Shown in pieces: positions 22,001-30,387 of a stretch of DNA of 64,000 nucleotides. A program made the translations under genes and the position numbers. The notes beneath the pieces were generated by a model. The model was not told where the DNA came from. It did not search any database and saw only the letters and a list, made by a program, of their open reading frames with translations. Location: positions 1 to 64,000 of the forward strand of contig CBDBVE010000009.1 in NCBI GenBank assembly GCA_965212595.1, written 5' to 3'. Numbering within the stretch: position 1 is the stretch's first letter; every line of letters begins with the position of its first letter. The DNA comes from Poritiphilus sp965212595. GTDB lineage: Bacteria > Bacteroidota > Bacteroidia > Flavobacteriales > Flavobacteriaceae.

Positions 22001-25000
22001 CCGGGTGGAGATACTTCTACCTTTACCGGACTTATCCCAGGTGTAACTTACACTTTTGTAGTTCATGATCTAACTACCAATTGCTACTATTTTGAAACCG
22101 CATCAGCTCCAATAAACTCGCCTTCAAATATGACAGTCACTTCGCTTGTTGAAGCCAATGTGACCTGTACAGGCGCCGATGATGGAAACGTTACGTTCAC
22201 TTTCGATACTTTCGATGTTGGCGCAACGGATGTGAGCTATGAAATTTTCAACGCACAGTCTAATGTAACTACCGGCTTTACCGGAACTACGAGTGTTAAC
22301 CCACCAGCTGGTCCTGTTACTGTTTCGAACTTTGCAACCTTGCCCCCGGGCGTTTATTACATCCTTCTCTCTGAAGTGGGAGGTGCTTTTAACGGTTGTT
22401 CTATAAGCTCTCCAGACTTTACAATTGATGAGTCTACTAACTTATTATCGGTAAGCGCTACTGCTACCAATGATATTGATTGTGCAGATACCGGAACTAT
22501 TTCGGCAATTGCCCAATTTGGATCAGGAACATACGAGTTTCAACTAGAGCTCGATACTGCTCCTGCACCTACTGCCGCCACTTGGACAGGCACCAATACT
22601 ACCGGATTCTTTAACGGTTTAGCAAATGCAGATTATACCGTTTATGTAAAAGATTCTAATGATTGTATTCAGGATTTTGATATTACCGTTGGATTAGATC
22701 CAAGGCCTGAAATTTCACTGGCCATTGTAGATGAATGTGTTGCCGAAGGTACTTTTGAAGTGCTCGTAACACTGGATGTAGCAGGAACCGCTCCATATCA
22801 ACTTAGTGTAAATGGTGGTGCATACCAGAATATTACTTTTGACGTAAGTAACCAGTATACGGTTAGCGGACTAAGCTCTGGTCTCGGGCAAACTATTGCC
22901 GTTAGAGACCTGACAGGATGTGCGGATACCGATCCTTTCGATATTCAACCGCCACTACAATTCAACGCTACACTTACAACCTTGTTAGATTGTGAGGTTG
23001 CTCCAGGAAACAATGCCGAAATTACTATTGATGTAATAGCCGGTTCAGGAACATATGATTACGAAATCACAGGACCTGTGAATGAAGCCAGAACCGCCTT
23101 GCCATCTGATCCTTTCGTATGGACATTGGCTAGTGCTCCCGGCGCATATACTGTTACAGTTTACGACACCAGTACTGCTGTGCCAAACTGTATGGGCTCC
23201 ATTATTGTTGATGTCCCAGCTGCAGTTACTCCGGTACTCAATATAGATGCATTTACCGATGTAACTTGTAACGGAGCCGATGATGGTACCATTACCGTAA
23301 GTGCCCTTGACAATGGAGTAGGACCTTATACCTTTGAGATCATCTCTGGGCCTGGTAGTGCTGCTGTATTCCCTATTGCTCCTACATCAAACACCAATAC
23401 AACAGCTACATTTACAGGACTCGAAGGTCTCGTTGCTCCCGGTATTACCTATACCATCAGAGCTACGGCTGCAAATAGCTGTACGACAGATATCACACAG
23501 GTGATTCTTCAGCCCGATGCCATTGCCAATGTCAATGCTACTGTTGTTGAGTTTGGATGTGCTGCTGGTAACACGCCAGATAATGCCACCATTACTATCG
23601 ATGATACCGCAATTACAGGCGGCAGTGGTAACTATGTTATCTATGAGTTTATTAACGATCAGGGTACTGTACCTACAGGTGATGATGTCATCGTACAATC
23701 TGGTCCTAACAATGTATATACCGAAACCAACCTCGCTGGAGGTACCTATATCATCAATGTTTATGACGATAACGGTTGTGTGGGCTCCACCACAGCGGCC
23801 ATTCAGTCTTATGATGAGCTCTTAACTGCTACAGCTGCTATTACAAATGCCATCTCCTGTAACCCCGGAATGGACGGAGAAATTACCATTACCGTAACTT
23901 CTACTGATAGCAACCCGGCGCTCTTTGAGTACAGCATTGATAATGGAGCAAACTATCAGGCATCTAATGTCTTTAGCGGACTTGATATCGGAGTGCATAA
24001 CTTCCTGATACGTCATATCAATACAGGGTGTATCATCACCGCTTCTGAAACTATTGTTGATCCCAACACCTTTAGTATCGTTGCCGATGTGGTGCAGGAT
24101 GTCATCTGTTTTGGTACACAATCAGGACAGGTAACTTTTGAGCTTACCGATGCTACTTATGTAGGGCCGTTTGACTGGACCATCTACGATACCAATGGCA
24201 CACCAGCAAATACCGCTGATGATATCTTTGTTCAGAACGGAACCAGTCCTACTAACGGACCAACTGCCGCTATTGCCCTCTTTGCAGGGGAATACCTCGT
24301 GGAAGTGACTCAAAACAACCATCCTAACTGTACCAATACCGAGCTCTTTAATATCGCAGGACCACCTGCCGCTATTACTGCCAATACAGATGTTACACCG
24401 ATTACCTGTGTAGGTAATGATGGAATTATTGAAATTATTGATGTCCTTGGTGGATGGGGCGGATATACCTACTTCGTAGGAACTGCCGCACCTACAGGAC
24501 CTGGTGATTATGTCGCAGGACCACAATTTAACAACCTGGCTCCAGGCACCTATGAAGCTTGGGTCATGGATAGTGCTGGCTGTGAAACGCAGGTACAAAA
24601 CGGTATCGTGCTAGCTGATCCTGCACCGATTACCGCAACTCTGCAAATTAATCAGGAAAACTGTACCAACTTAGAAGGTGAACTCGAAGTTATAGGAACC
24701 ACAGGAGGGCAGGGTAGTAACTATACCTACCAGCTGATCCGTAACGGAAGCAACTTTGGAGCACCACAAACCACTACCGTATTCTCAGGACTAGGAGAAG
24801 GTAGCTACCAGGTACAGATTACAGATCAGTGGACTTGTACCACAACCATTGGGCCTGTAGCCCTTTACGACGAAATTAATCCGGTTGCTACTATAGTAAA
24901 AGCTATTGATTGTTCGGCAAGCCCTGGAGGAGAGATAACCATCACTCAGACAGGTGGCTCAGGAGTATTTAGCTATACAGTTACCTGGCCAGACCTTGTT

Positions 25001-28000
25001 ACCACAAGCACCAATGCAACAGGAGTATTTACAGGATTAACACAGGTAGGTACTTACAGTTTCACAATTACAGACCAGGCCGTTGGGCACATGTGTGTAG
25101 CCACTATTACACAAGATCTTGTTCCAGCTGTATTGCCTGTATTGAATATTGATTCGTTTACCGATGTAACTTGTAACGGAGCCGATGATGGTACCATTAC
25201 CGTAAGTGCCCTTGACAATGGAGTAGGACCTTATACCTTTGAGATCATCTCTGGGCCTGGTAGTGCTGCTGTATTCCCTATTGCTCCTACATCAAACACC
25301 AATACAACAGCTACATTTACAGGACTCGAAGGTCTCGTTGCTCCCGGTATTACCTATACCATCAGAGCTACAGCCGCCAATAGCTGTACGACAGATATCA
25401 CACAGGTGATTCTTCAGCCCGATGCCATTGCCAATGTCAATGCTACTGTTGTTGAGTTTGGATGTGCTGCTGGTAACACGCCAGATAATGCCACCATTAC
25501 CATCGATGATACCGCAATTACAGGCGGCAGTGGTAACTATGTTATCTATGAGTTTATTAACGATCAGGGTACTGTACCTACAGGTGATGATGTCATCGTA
25601 CAATCTGGTCCTAACAATGTATATACCGAAACCAACCTCGCTGGAGGTACCTATATCATCAATGTTTATGACGATAACGGTTGTGTGGGCTCCACCACAG
25701 CGGCCATTCAGTCTTATGATGAGCTCTTAACTGCTACAGCTGCTATTACAAATGCCATCTCCTGTAACCCCGGAATGGACGGAGAAATTACCATTACCGT
25801 AACTTCTACTGATAGCAACCCGGCGCTCTTTGAGTACAGCATTGATAATGGAGCAAACTATCAGGCATCTAATGTCTTTAGCGGACTTGATATCGGAGTG
25901 CATAACTTCCTGATACGTCATATCAATACAGGGTGTATCATCACCGCTTCTGAAACTATTGTTGATCCCAACACCTTTAGTATCGTTGCCGATGTGGTGC
26001 AGGATGTCATCTGTTTTGGTACACAATCAGGACAGGTAACTTTTGAGCTTACCGATGCTACTTATGTAGGGCCGTTTGACTGGACCATCTACGATACCAA
26101 TGGCACACCAGCAAATACCGCTGATGATATCTTTGTTCAGAACGGAACCAGTCCTACTAACGGACCAACTGCCGCTATTGCCCTCTTTGCAGGGGAATAC
26201 CTCGTGGAAGTGACTCAAAACAACCATCCTAACTGTACCAATACCGAGCTCTTTAATATCGCAGGACCACCTGCCGCTATTACTGCCAATACAGATGTTA
26301 CACCGATTACCTGTGTAGGTAATGATGGAATTATTGAAATTATTGATGTCCTTGGTGGATGGGGCGGATATACCTACTTCGTAGGAACTGCCGCACCTAC
26401 AGGACCTGGTGATTATGTCGCAGGACCACAATTTAACAACCTGGCTCCAGGCACCTATGAAGCTTGGGTCATGGATAGTGCTGGCTGTGAAACGCAGGTA
26501 CAAAACGGTATCGTGCTAGCTGATCCTGCACCGATTACCGCAACTCTGCAAATTAATCAGGAAAACTGTACCAACTTAGAAGGTGAACTCGAAGTTATAG
26601 GAACCACAGGAGGGCAGGGTAGTAACTATACCTACCAGCTGATCCGTAACGGAAGCAACTTTGGAGCACCACAAACCACTACCGTATTCTCAGGACTAGG
26701 AGAAGGTAGCTACCAGGTACAGATTACAGATCAGTGGACTTGTACCACAACAATAGGACCAGAAGTCCTATACAATGAAATGACCCTGACCAGCACCGTG
26801 GTTAAACCTATTGAGTGTGGTTCCGGAGGTCCTGGAGAAATTACAATTACGGTGAACGGAGGATCTGGAAACCTTGATTTCACCGTCACCTTCCCAGATT
26901 TAGTGACCACACTGTCAAATGCAACCGGCGTGTTTACTGGTCTTGGACAGGTAGGAACTTACACCTTTGTAGTAACAGACCTTGACACTACAACACCTGT
27001 TTGTGTCAAGACCATTACACAAGAGCTGGATGCACCAACTCCTGTAACCTTTGATCTGCCAACGCTTACCCACGTTTCATGTAACGGAGGTTCTGACGGA
27101 GAAGTAATGATCAATCTGGTCCCAACAGCTCCAGGTATAAATGATAATCCAGTGTATTCGTACACGCTCTATGATGCTACAGGAACTGTAGTAGTACAAC
27201 CTACTCAGACAAGTCCTATATTCAGTGGACTTTCAGCGGCGACTTACGAAGTAGAAGTAGAATCTGCAAGATTCTGTGTCGCAAGACAGTCGTTCACCAT
27301 TACAGAGCCGGCAGTATTAACCGCAAGTGCATCGGCAACAGCCTTTGCCTGTGATGCAAGTAACGCGCCAACTACCTCAACCATAACGGCAACTGCCGGA
27401 GGCGGAACTGCACCTTACTTGTACAGTATAGACAATGTAAATTTCCAGGTTTCGAATACTTTCGATATTGTTGATACAGGAGTCGTTCAAAATATCACAG
27501 TATATGTAACTGATGCGAACAATTGTGCCCAAACTGCAGCAGTAGTAATAGATCCATTAAATGTATTTACAGCCCTGGTATCACAAGATGTGGCGATCTC
27601 ATGTGCCGGTCCGGAAGAAGTAACCATAACCGTTACAGATGACGGAAATCCTGCCAATGTATATACTTATGATTTATTGCCGATTGGTAATCCTAATGGC
27701 ACTGAAGTACCAACGGCATTAAATACAACAACAGAGTTCGACCTCAGTGCTCCCGGCACCTATGTGTTCAGAGTAACTGACACGGCTACTGGTTGTTATG
27801 TGGATACCGCTCCTTATACCATTGCCCCATACGACTTGATTTCTGTGGTAGCCACTGCCACAGCACCGGCAATCTGTTTTGGAGATACAAACGGCGCCTT
27901 AGAGATCAATGTTGCTGGCTATACAGGAACCTATACCTATGAAGTCTTTGATGGAGCAGGTGTAACCACTGGTATTACCGGAGCAGGAGACACTGCGACT

Positions 28001-30367
28001 AACCCACTTACAATCAACGGATTATCTGGAGGAAACTACTTTGTTCGTGTTACCGAAACAGCCAATCCACTTTGTGTTGAAGATTCTAACATTGTTACCA
28101 TTGTGTCACCCGATATGGCTCTGAGTGCCGCGATTACGGCTGAAGCGCCTGTTACTTGTACCAACGACCAGGGTGAAATTTTGGTAGACCCAAGTGGCGG
28201 TTATGCCCCATATGATATTGTATTAACCAATACGACAACAGCGCAAGTATACAACGCCAATGGCGTAAACAGTTTCTTGTTTACAGGTCTTGCCGCAGGT
28301 GATTACACCGTGGATATCACCGATAACGGAGGCTGTCTTATAAGTTATAACCTGCCGGCATTCCTTGTGGCTCCGACGCCAATCACCGCAGATATCACTC
28401 CATTGAATACTGCCTTGGTTTGCTACGGAGATACTAATGGAAGTGTTAGCGCGATCAATGTATTGAATGGTAGTGGTTCTTATCAATACATTCTCAATTA
28501 CTATGATGTCACCGGAACAACCATCACTACAAGTTCAGGGGCACAGGCAAGCGCAGTATTTAATGGTCTTGGTGCAGGAATCTATTCGATTACTGTAACC
28601 GACGGATGGAATTGTGACGTAGAAACTGTTCAGGCGGTTATCACAGAACCTACAGAGGTTTCAAGTTCCTTAATTCAATTAAGCGCCTTGACCTGTACAA
28701 CTTCTGCTCAAATTGAATTGACAGCTACCGGCGGAACAGGGCCGTATGAGTACAGCACTGATAATGTGGCCTTTAACCCGATGTCTGGTGGTAATACCCA
28801 TACCTTTACAGTTACAGACGGGGTTTACCAATATTACGTCAGAGATGCCTTTGGCTGTGAAGCTAACATTTCTAATCAGGTAGACGTAGATCCGATTATA
28901 CCACTTGCAATTGCTATTGATGATAGCGCTGCAATTGTAAATTGTACCGGTGAGGCCACTGCAAGTATTATTGCAGATGCGACCGGCGGACTAGGAAACT
29001 ACTCCTACGAATTGTATACCGATGCCGGACTTACCAACCTCGTTGGCGGTCCACAAAGCACAGGAGATTTCTATAACCTTATCGCAGGTAGTTATTATGT
29101 GAGAGTAGTGAGTATGGATTGTGAGGAAGTAACCGGGCCTATAGTTATAACCGAACCCGCTCCACTTCAAATAGACAGACAAGAGTTTACAGATGTTACT
29201 TGTGCCGGACAGGCAGACGGAACAATTACTGTAGAAGTTTCTGGAGGAACCGGAACCATTTTCTACGCGATTACACCAAACCTCAACCAGTTTGATACGG
29301 TAAATACCTTTACCGATCTTGACCCGGGTGTTTACGATGTAATCGCCCAGGACGAAAATGGATGTTTTATCCCATTCCAGTTCACCATTATAGAGCCAAC
29401 TCCAATAGATGTGACTTTCACCGCTCTGCCGGAGGTCTGTGCCGGAAATAATGATGGGTCTGTAACCCTAACCATATCAGGAGGTACAGCGCCTTATAGA
29501 ACCGCCTTTAATTCTAACAATGATGCGGATTTTGTACAAGACCTGTTTACCTACAGCGATCTTGCTCCTGGCACCTATGCAGTGTTTATCAGAGATGCTC
29601 AGGACTGTGAAACCAACGTAATTGTTACCATTGATCCGGGCGTGAACATCAATGCAACTGTAGAACCTATCTATGTTTGTGACGGGGATACACCAGACAA
29701 TTATCTTGAGATTACCATGGAAGATCCCTCGGTGCTCAACGATGTCATGTACGCCCTGGATTCTACAGATCCTTTGGCGATGCAGCTGACGCCTGATTTC
29801 ACCAATATTGCGCCAGGCTCTCACTACCTTGCTATCCAGCATGCCAATGGTTGCCTGCTAACTATCGATTTCGAGATTGATAGCTTTGAGCCGTTGACCT
29901 TAACTCTTGAGCAGAACAATATCAACGAAATTACCGCCATCGCGGCAGGTGGAAGAGAAGACTATACCTTCATCTTTGACGGTGTGGATAACGGAAGCCA
30001 AAACACCTATTTTATAAATAGGACAGATACCTTTACCGTTACTGTAATTGATGAGAACGGATGTGAGGTCTCAGCGGAGATATTTATGGAGTTTATCGAT
30101 ATAGAAATCCCCAATTTCTTTACCCCGGATGGCGATGGACAAAATGACCGCTGGCTGCCCAGAAACATTGAAATATTCCCCGAAATACTAATGATCATAT
30201 TTGACCGTTATGGTAGAGAGGTCTATAGAATGGGATATGGCGACCCGGGTTGGGACGGTATATACCATAATAGTGAGCTGCCCACAGGAGATTACTGGTA
30301 TGTAATAAAACTCCAGGGAGCAAATGATGACAGGGAATTTGTCGGACATTTTACCCTGTATAGATAA
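13055..30367 (+). CDS. sprB: SprB-like giant gliding adhesin, T9SS type B cargo
   Basis: One uninterrupted frame encodes 5770 residues (about 600 kDa). There is a signal peptide (about 1-23, ending GFA|Q), an N-terminal beta-rich region, a DUF11-like module near 377-500, then dozens of SprB repeats. These show a C-N-G-x-x-D-G start, a GG-x-x-PY-x-Y-S-I-D-N-G-x-N-Y/F core and an L-x-x-G-T-Y-x-V-x-V-x-D-x-x-G-C end. The last 90 residues or so (PNFFTPDGDGQNDRW onward) form a type B T9SS sorting domain. In F. johnsoniae SprB is the mobile surface filament that drives gliding and is exported by the T9SS with SprF. Size and composition (Thr, Asn, Gly, paired Cys) fit. Two pairs of nearly identical internal DNA duplications make up about 38 percent of the gene. 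The start codon lies 4 bp after the upstream stop. Confidence 0.92.
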   Translation: MKPNLTKRILFACVLFVSYIGFAQQYNTFDIRYQNNIKGDLTFIANNIVNRDGGTATTEPEDPYDLTGNSSTYNDWLDQQYIDIDSDPTTFSSSRASFTFPQASCNLIRYAGLYWSATYPSAQAGQAVGTGRQNDFNQVKFQVPGGAYVDVIADEILYDGFTSTDASMQQNSPYACYADVTALITPLADPTGDYTVANIRSVVGSLSPGGGAAAGWTLIIVYENPTLSGKLITTFDGFARVRGANPTVDINYSGFNTIPVGPVRANIGAAALEGDNRITGDRMRIRAASSGGFTTISNATNPANNFFNSNITLDGVVTTNRTPNSINTLGYDTDIFLLNNPANSVIPNAETDATFRFTSNGDQYYPFFNSFNVEIIEPNIVLEKKVEDIAGNDITGMGVNLGQVLDYVLSFQNTGNDDATNYTIRDVLPINTTLDESNMTLPPGVTYTYDAATRTIVFSIPDNIIEIGDPVSSIRMRVQVAENCFDFIDACTDLIENLAYSTYEGVINNNQISDDPSVSDFDNCGFVTPGATNFLLDDLSACDFSRTVQLCGSDVLLDAGDNFDSYIWYKDENEDGLIDAGDTLIDDGDPDSDPSTQIVTETGIFIVDKIVADPCKGFQEIITVEFFGSTQTNPISTLINDTSNTVEGQVLICPNDGEELPEIFLCGLNDTELIQVNIPDATSIDWEQLDEASCAASVPDCANKDAGCTWNNVGTGNDFLASDAGEYRMTINYLNGCFTTFYFNIFKNPLDPQYTSRDIICTTPGNITVTNMPVDYEYQLVDATTSTVLQAYQISPSFTINTNGAYRVEMRQQGVVDGCVFILDNIGILTRDFQVDVTTRDTDCNGLGEISISVLNVEPQYYYEISQGGTTVDTFGPSVDNNYTFQNLNDGVYDVLVTTDDGCNYTEQVTINDVTDLAVNAVTTKPIDCTDGIITVTGSGGFPNPEYVYAIWSYNGVDLYTTIGDIPAGAYQSLNDFTFTAAEAGDYEFVVVDGNNCSAISNVVSIAEVPAVEYTTTAVDETCLGIADGSFAVNVTNFNGYSVTYTLTYPDTSTVTNASGSFTGLGQGNYSLTLTQTNGVDTCDFIETFTISGPVDSVTGTAVIVQDYTCLQNGIIEAQGVAGGTAPYEYSIDGVNFVSGAGAETFSNLTNGTYNISIRDANGCVFVTNAVTLDPLNPPTDLTFTASAPNCPAQTSDVTATVVDGNAPFVFEIIAPAPIAATSITGNSADFNGLAPDTYTFRVTDDKGCTYDETFTINPVTPISVVGQLISNVSCLGASDGEGLYTVSGFGTSYDYAVTGPASFNGTNETSTTISLPGLAAGTYDITVTDNDTNCTDTASFTINAPAAALTLTATETQPTCTDPGSVVLTAADGWGGYDYSLTYPDLVTIVTNTTGNFTGLNQNGTYNASVTDANGCIVNTTFALNAAVAPVLAITPNDVCYDAGIGLTLTATVTSGGDGNFEYRINGGIYDTNNVFTGLGPGTYTIDVIDGNNCTGTDTITINPELTLSATAPNITSCGTDTDITITAAGGDGNYVYAVVADAVVPTPGDFGAANTITVTGAGDYDVYVRDNNGVATFCEAAFDINIAQDAPIVITPTVTDVLCFGDATGAISLAVAGGATPFEYSIDNGTNYQTSTDFVNLTAGTYPVRVRDTNGCEQTASVTITEPAVLAAEAAITQAYTCLQLGEITVGSVTPTAGGSGDYQYSLNGGAWTAVTTGGTVFTGLIDGTYSIRVRDANAVTCFITLPDVIIPPLPVEPTLSTSIVYNCDGSGDITVLPNDPSYTYSINAGAPQASNVFNNIAVGTHTITVDYGSGCTVDTTVVVEPGNAFDASITNFTNISCNGGADGTVTFDVVNFDAVNGFEYAVNGGGFSAPQTASPILVNGLSAGLVTIVVRDVLDNTCSVTLTETLTEPTALVAAASITDPFTCNNTGATITASATGGTPTYEYQLEDGVGAVLTAYQGGTTFTGLAAGDYIVRVRDTNGCEDPIDAVITVVAPNNPTFTTTATACYSGANDATIQVDVTSLPGNGGFQFSLDSGPWITPTPSTATSYTFTNLAAGTYTIDVRDQFGCAAAQQSVTINPALSLSATAPNITSCGTDTDITITAAGGDGNYVYAVVADAVVPTPGDFGAANTITVTGAGDYDVYVRDNNGVATFCEAAFDINIAQDAPIVITPTVTDVLCFGDATGAISLAVAGGATPFEYSIDNGTNYQTSTDFVNLTAGTYPVRVRDTNGCEQTASVTITEPAVLAAEAAITQAYTCLQLGEITVGSVTPTAGGSGDYQYSLNGGAWTAVTTGGTVFTGLIDGTYSIRVRDANAVTCFITLPDVIIPPLPVEPTLSTSIVYNCDGSGDITVLPNDPSYTYSINAGAPQASNVFNNIVVGTHTITVDYGSGCTVDTTVVVEPGNAFDASITNFTNISCNGGADGTLTFDVVNFDAVNGFEYSVNGGGFSAPQTASPILVNGLSAGLVTIVVRDVLDNTCSVTLTETLTEPTALVAAASITDPFTCNNTGATITASATGGTPTYEYQLEDGVGAVLTAYQSGTTFTGLAAGDYIVRVRDTNGCEDPIDAVITVVAPNNPTFTTTATACYSGANDATIQVDVTSLPGNGGFQFSLDSGPWITPTPSTATSYTFTNLAAGTYTIDVRDQFGCAAAQQSVTINDQLTASAALTLDLTCLADATATITAAGGSGTYSYEWSNDAGANYFSTNFVGNVFSTNTAGTYQFRVTDTTAPTACTVVTNTVVVTPTQTPIITSVTPTHVLCNGDTTGALDVVIDTSVGLAPYVINVFETLTTTNYGTQTSGLPAGSYEVTITDDKGCVSAPFAVAITEPNAINYSINLVPITCNPATGTDPGSIGVTGLTGGTAEYTYHLTGNNGYSATYTTTAGGEDHTFTILEFGIYEVDVVDANGCNVRTTNIIASPPNDLDIDVSTLTASCAVGGTAIVTVSSAVGSGNYEFAILETYSVPYSSSYQAPDAPGGDTSTFTGLIPGVTYTFVVHDLTTNCYYFETASAPINSPSNMTVTSLVEANVTCTGADDGNVTFTFDTFDVGATDVSYEIFNAQSNVTTGFTGTTSVNPPAGPVTVSNFATLPPGVYYILLSEVGGAFNGCSISSPDFTIDESTNLLSVSATATNDIDCADTGTISAIAQFGSGTYEFQLELDTAPAPTAATWTGTNTTGFFNGLANADYTVYVKDSNDCIQDFDITVGLDPRPEISLAIVDECVAEGTFEVLVTLDVAGTAPYQLSVNGGAYQNITFDVSNQYTVSGLSSGLGQTIAVRDLTGCADTDPFDIQPPLQFNATLTTLLDCEVAPGNNAEITIDVIAGSGTYDYEITGPVNEARTALPSDPFVWTLASAPGAYTVTVYDTSTAVPNCMGSIIVDVPAAVTPVLNIDAFTDVTCNGADDGTITVSALDNGVGPYTFEIISGPGSAAVFPIAPTSNTNTTATFTGLEGLVAPGITYTIRATAANSCTTDITQVILQPDAIANVNATVVEFGCAAGNTPDNATITIDDTAITGGSGNYVIYEFINDQGTVPTGDDVIVQSGPNNVYTETNLAGGTYIINVYDDNGCVGSTTAAIQSYDELLTATAAITNAISCNPGMDGEITITVTSTDSNPALFEYSIDNGANYQASNVFSGLDIGVHNFLIRHINTGCIITASETIVDPNTFSIVADVVQDVICFGTQSGQVTFELTDATYVGPFDWTIYDTNGTPANTADDIFVQNGTSPTNGPTAAIALFAGEYLVEVTQNNHPNCTNTELFNIAGPPAAITANTDVTPITCVGNDGIIEIIDVLGGWGGYTYFVGTAAPTGPGDYVAGPQFNNLAPGTYEAWVMDSAGCETQVQNGIVLADPAPITATLQINQENCTNLEGELEVIGTTGGQGSNYTYQLIRNGSNFGAPQTTTVFSGLGEGSYQVQITDQWTCTTTIGPVALYDEINPVATIVKAIDCSASPGGEITITQTGGSGVFSYTVTWPDLVTTSTNATGVFTGLTQVGTYSFTITDQAVGHMCVATITQDLVPAVLPVLNIDSFTDVTCNGADDGTITVSALDNGVGPYTFEIISGPGSAAVFPIAPTSNTNTTATFTGLEGLVAPGITYTIRATAANSCTTDITQVILQPDAIANVNATVVEFGCAAGNTPDNATITIDDTAITGGSGNYVIYEFINDQGTVPTGDDVIVQSGPNNVYTETNLAGGTYIINVYDDNGCVGSTTAAIQSYDELLTATAAITNAISCNPGMDGEITITVTSTDSNPALFEYSIDNGANYQASNVFSGLDIGVHNFLIRHINTGCIITASETIVDPNTFSIVADVVQDVICFGTQSGQVTFELTDATYVGPFDWTIYDTNGTPANTADDIFVQNGTSPTNGPTAAIALFAGEYLVEVTQNNHPNCTNTELFNIAGPPAAITANTDVTPITCVGNDGIIEIIDVLGGWGGYTYFVGTAAPTGPGDYVAGPQFNNLAPGTYEAWVMDSAGCETQVQNGIVLADPAPITATLQINQENCTNLEGELEVIGTTGGQGSNYTYQLIRNGSNFGAPQTTTVFSGLGEGSYQVQITDQWTCTTTIGPEVLYNEMTLTSTVVKPIECGSGGPGEITITVNGGSGNLDFTVTFPDLVTTLSNATGVFTGLGQVGTYTFVVTDLDTTTPVCVKTITQELDAPTPVTFDLPTLTHVSCNGGSDGEVMINLVPTAPGINDNPVYSYTLYDATGTVVVQPTQTSPIFSGLSAATYEVEVESARFCVARQSFTITEPAVLTASASATAFACDASNAPTTSTITATAGGGTAPYLYSIDNVNFQVSNTFDIVDTGVVQNITVYVTDANNCAQTAAVVIDPLNVFTALVSQDVAISCAGPEEVTITVTDDGNPANVYTYDLLPIGNPNGTEVPTALNTTTEFDLSAPGTYVFRVTDTATGCYVDTAPYTIAPYDLISVVATATAPAICFGDTNGALEINVAGYTGTYTYEVFDGAGVTTGITGAGDTATNPLTINGLSGGNYFVRVTETANPLCVEDSNIVTIVSPDMALSAAITAEAPVTCTNDQGEILVDPSGGYAPYDIVLTNTTTAQVYNANGVNSFLFTGLAAGDYTVDITDNGGCLISYNLPAFLVAPTPITADITPLNTALVCYGDTNGSVSAINVLNGSGSYQYILNYYDVTGTTITTSSGAQASAVFNGLGAGIYSITVTDGWNCDVETVQAVITEPTEVSSSLIQLSALTCTTSAQIELTATGGTGPYEYSTDNVAFNPMSGGNTHTFTVTDGVYQYYVRDAFGCEANISNQVDVDPIIPLAIAIDDSAAIVNCTGEATASIIADATGGLGNYSYELYTDAGLTNLVGGPQSTGDFYNLIAGSYYVRVVSMDCEEVTGPIVITEPAPLQIDRQEFTDVTCAGQADGTITVEVSGGTGTIFYAITPNLNQFDTVNTFTDLDPGVYDVIAQDENGCFIPFQFTIIEPTPIDVTFTALPEVCAGNNDGSVTLTISGGTAPYRTAFNSNNDADFVQDLFTYSDLAPGTYAVFIRDAQDCETNVIVTIDPGVNINATVEPIYVCDGDTPDNYLEITMEDPSVLNDVMYALDSTDPLAMQLTPDFTNIAPGSHYLAIQHANGCLLTIDFEIDSFEPLTLTLEQNNINEITAIAAGGREDYTFIFDGVDNGSQNTYFINRTDTFTVTVIDENGCEVSAEIFMEFIDIEIPNFFTPDGDGQNDRWLPRNIEIFPEILMIIFDRYGREVYRMGYGDPGWDGIYHNSELPTGDYWYVIKLQGANDDREFVGHFTLYR
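17585..19309 (+). repeat. sprB long direct repeat 1, copy a
   Basis: A 1725 bp segment is repeated in frame 1743 bp downstream (581 residues per period, so the two copies are almost contiguous, separated by 18 bp). By eye about a dozen base differences occur, all between roughly 18440 and 18975; the first 850 bp and last 330 bp are identical. It encodes residues about 1511-2085 of SprB, several SprB repeats. Confidence 0.93.
19328..21052 (+). repeat. sprB long direct repeat 1, copy b
   Basis: Second copy of the 1725 bp tandem unit. Visible amino acid differences from copy a are Ala to Val, Val to Leu, Ala to Ser and Gly to Ser, all in the middle third. The similarity stops sharply at the TATAAAC sequence after the AAAQQSVTIN codons, where the two flanks diverge. 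Confidence 0.93.
23252..24846 (+). repeat. sprB long direct repeat 2, copy a
   Basis: A 1595 bp segment (SprB residues about 3400-3931) recurs 1905 bp downstream with only about four base differences, all near 23464-23598. It encodes SprB repeats starting at FTDVTCNGADDG and ending at DQWTCTTTIG. Confidence 0.93.
25157..26751 (+). repeat. sprB long direct repeat 2, copy b
   Basis: Second copy of the 1595 bp unit, separated from copy a by about 310 bp of non-duplicated SprB sequence. The reading frame is kept (1905 bp is 635 codons). After 26751 the flanks diverge (EVLYNEM here, VALYDEI after copy a), which marks the junction. Confidence 0.93.
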
Positions 30368-30387
30368 AAAACTTAACCTACAGAATT

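Noticed and set aside
23387..26503. Several open frames of 100-160 codons on the minus strand and in another plus frame over sprB
   Set aside because: They recur only because the long DNA repeats recur, are Ser/Asn/Ile/Cys-rich shadows of the SprB codons, and lack any domain.
17585..26751. CRISPR-like or satellite interpretation of the repeats
   Set aside because: Units are 1.6-1.7 kb, in frame and coding; there are no short repeats with unique spacers and no cas genes.
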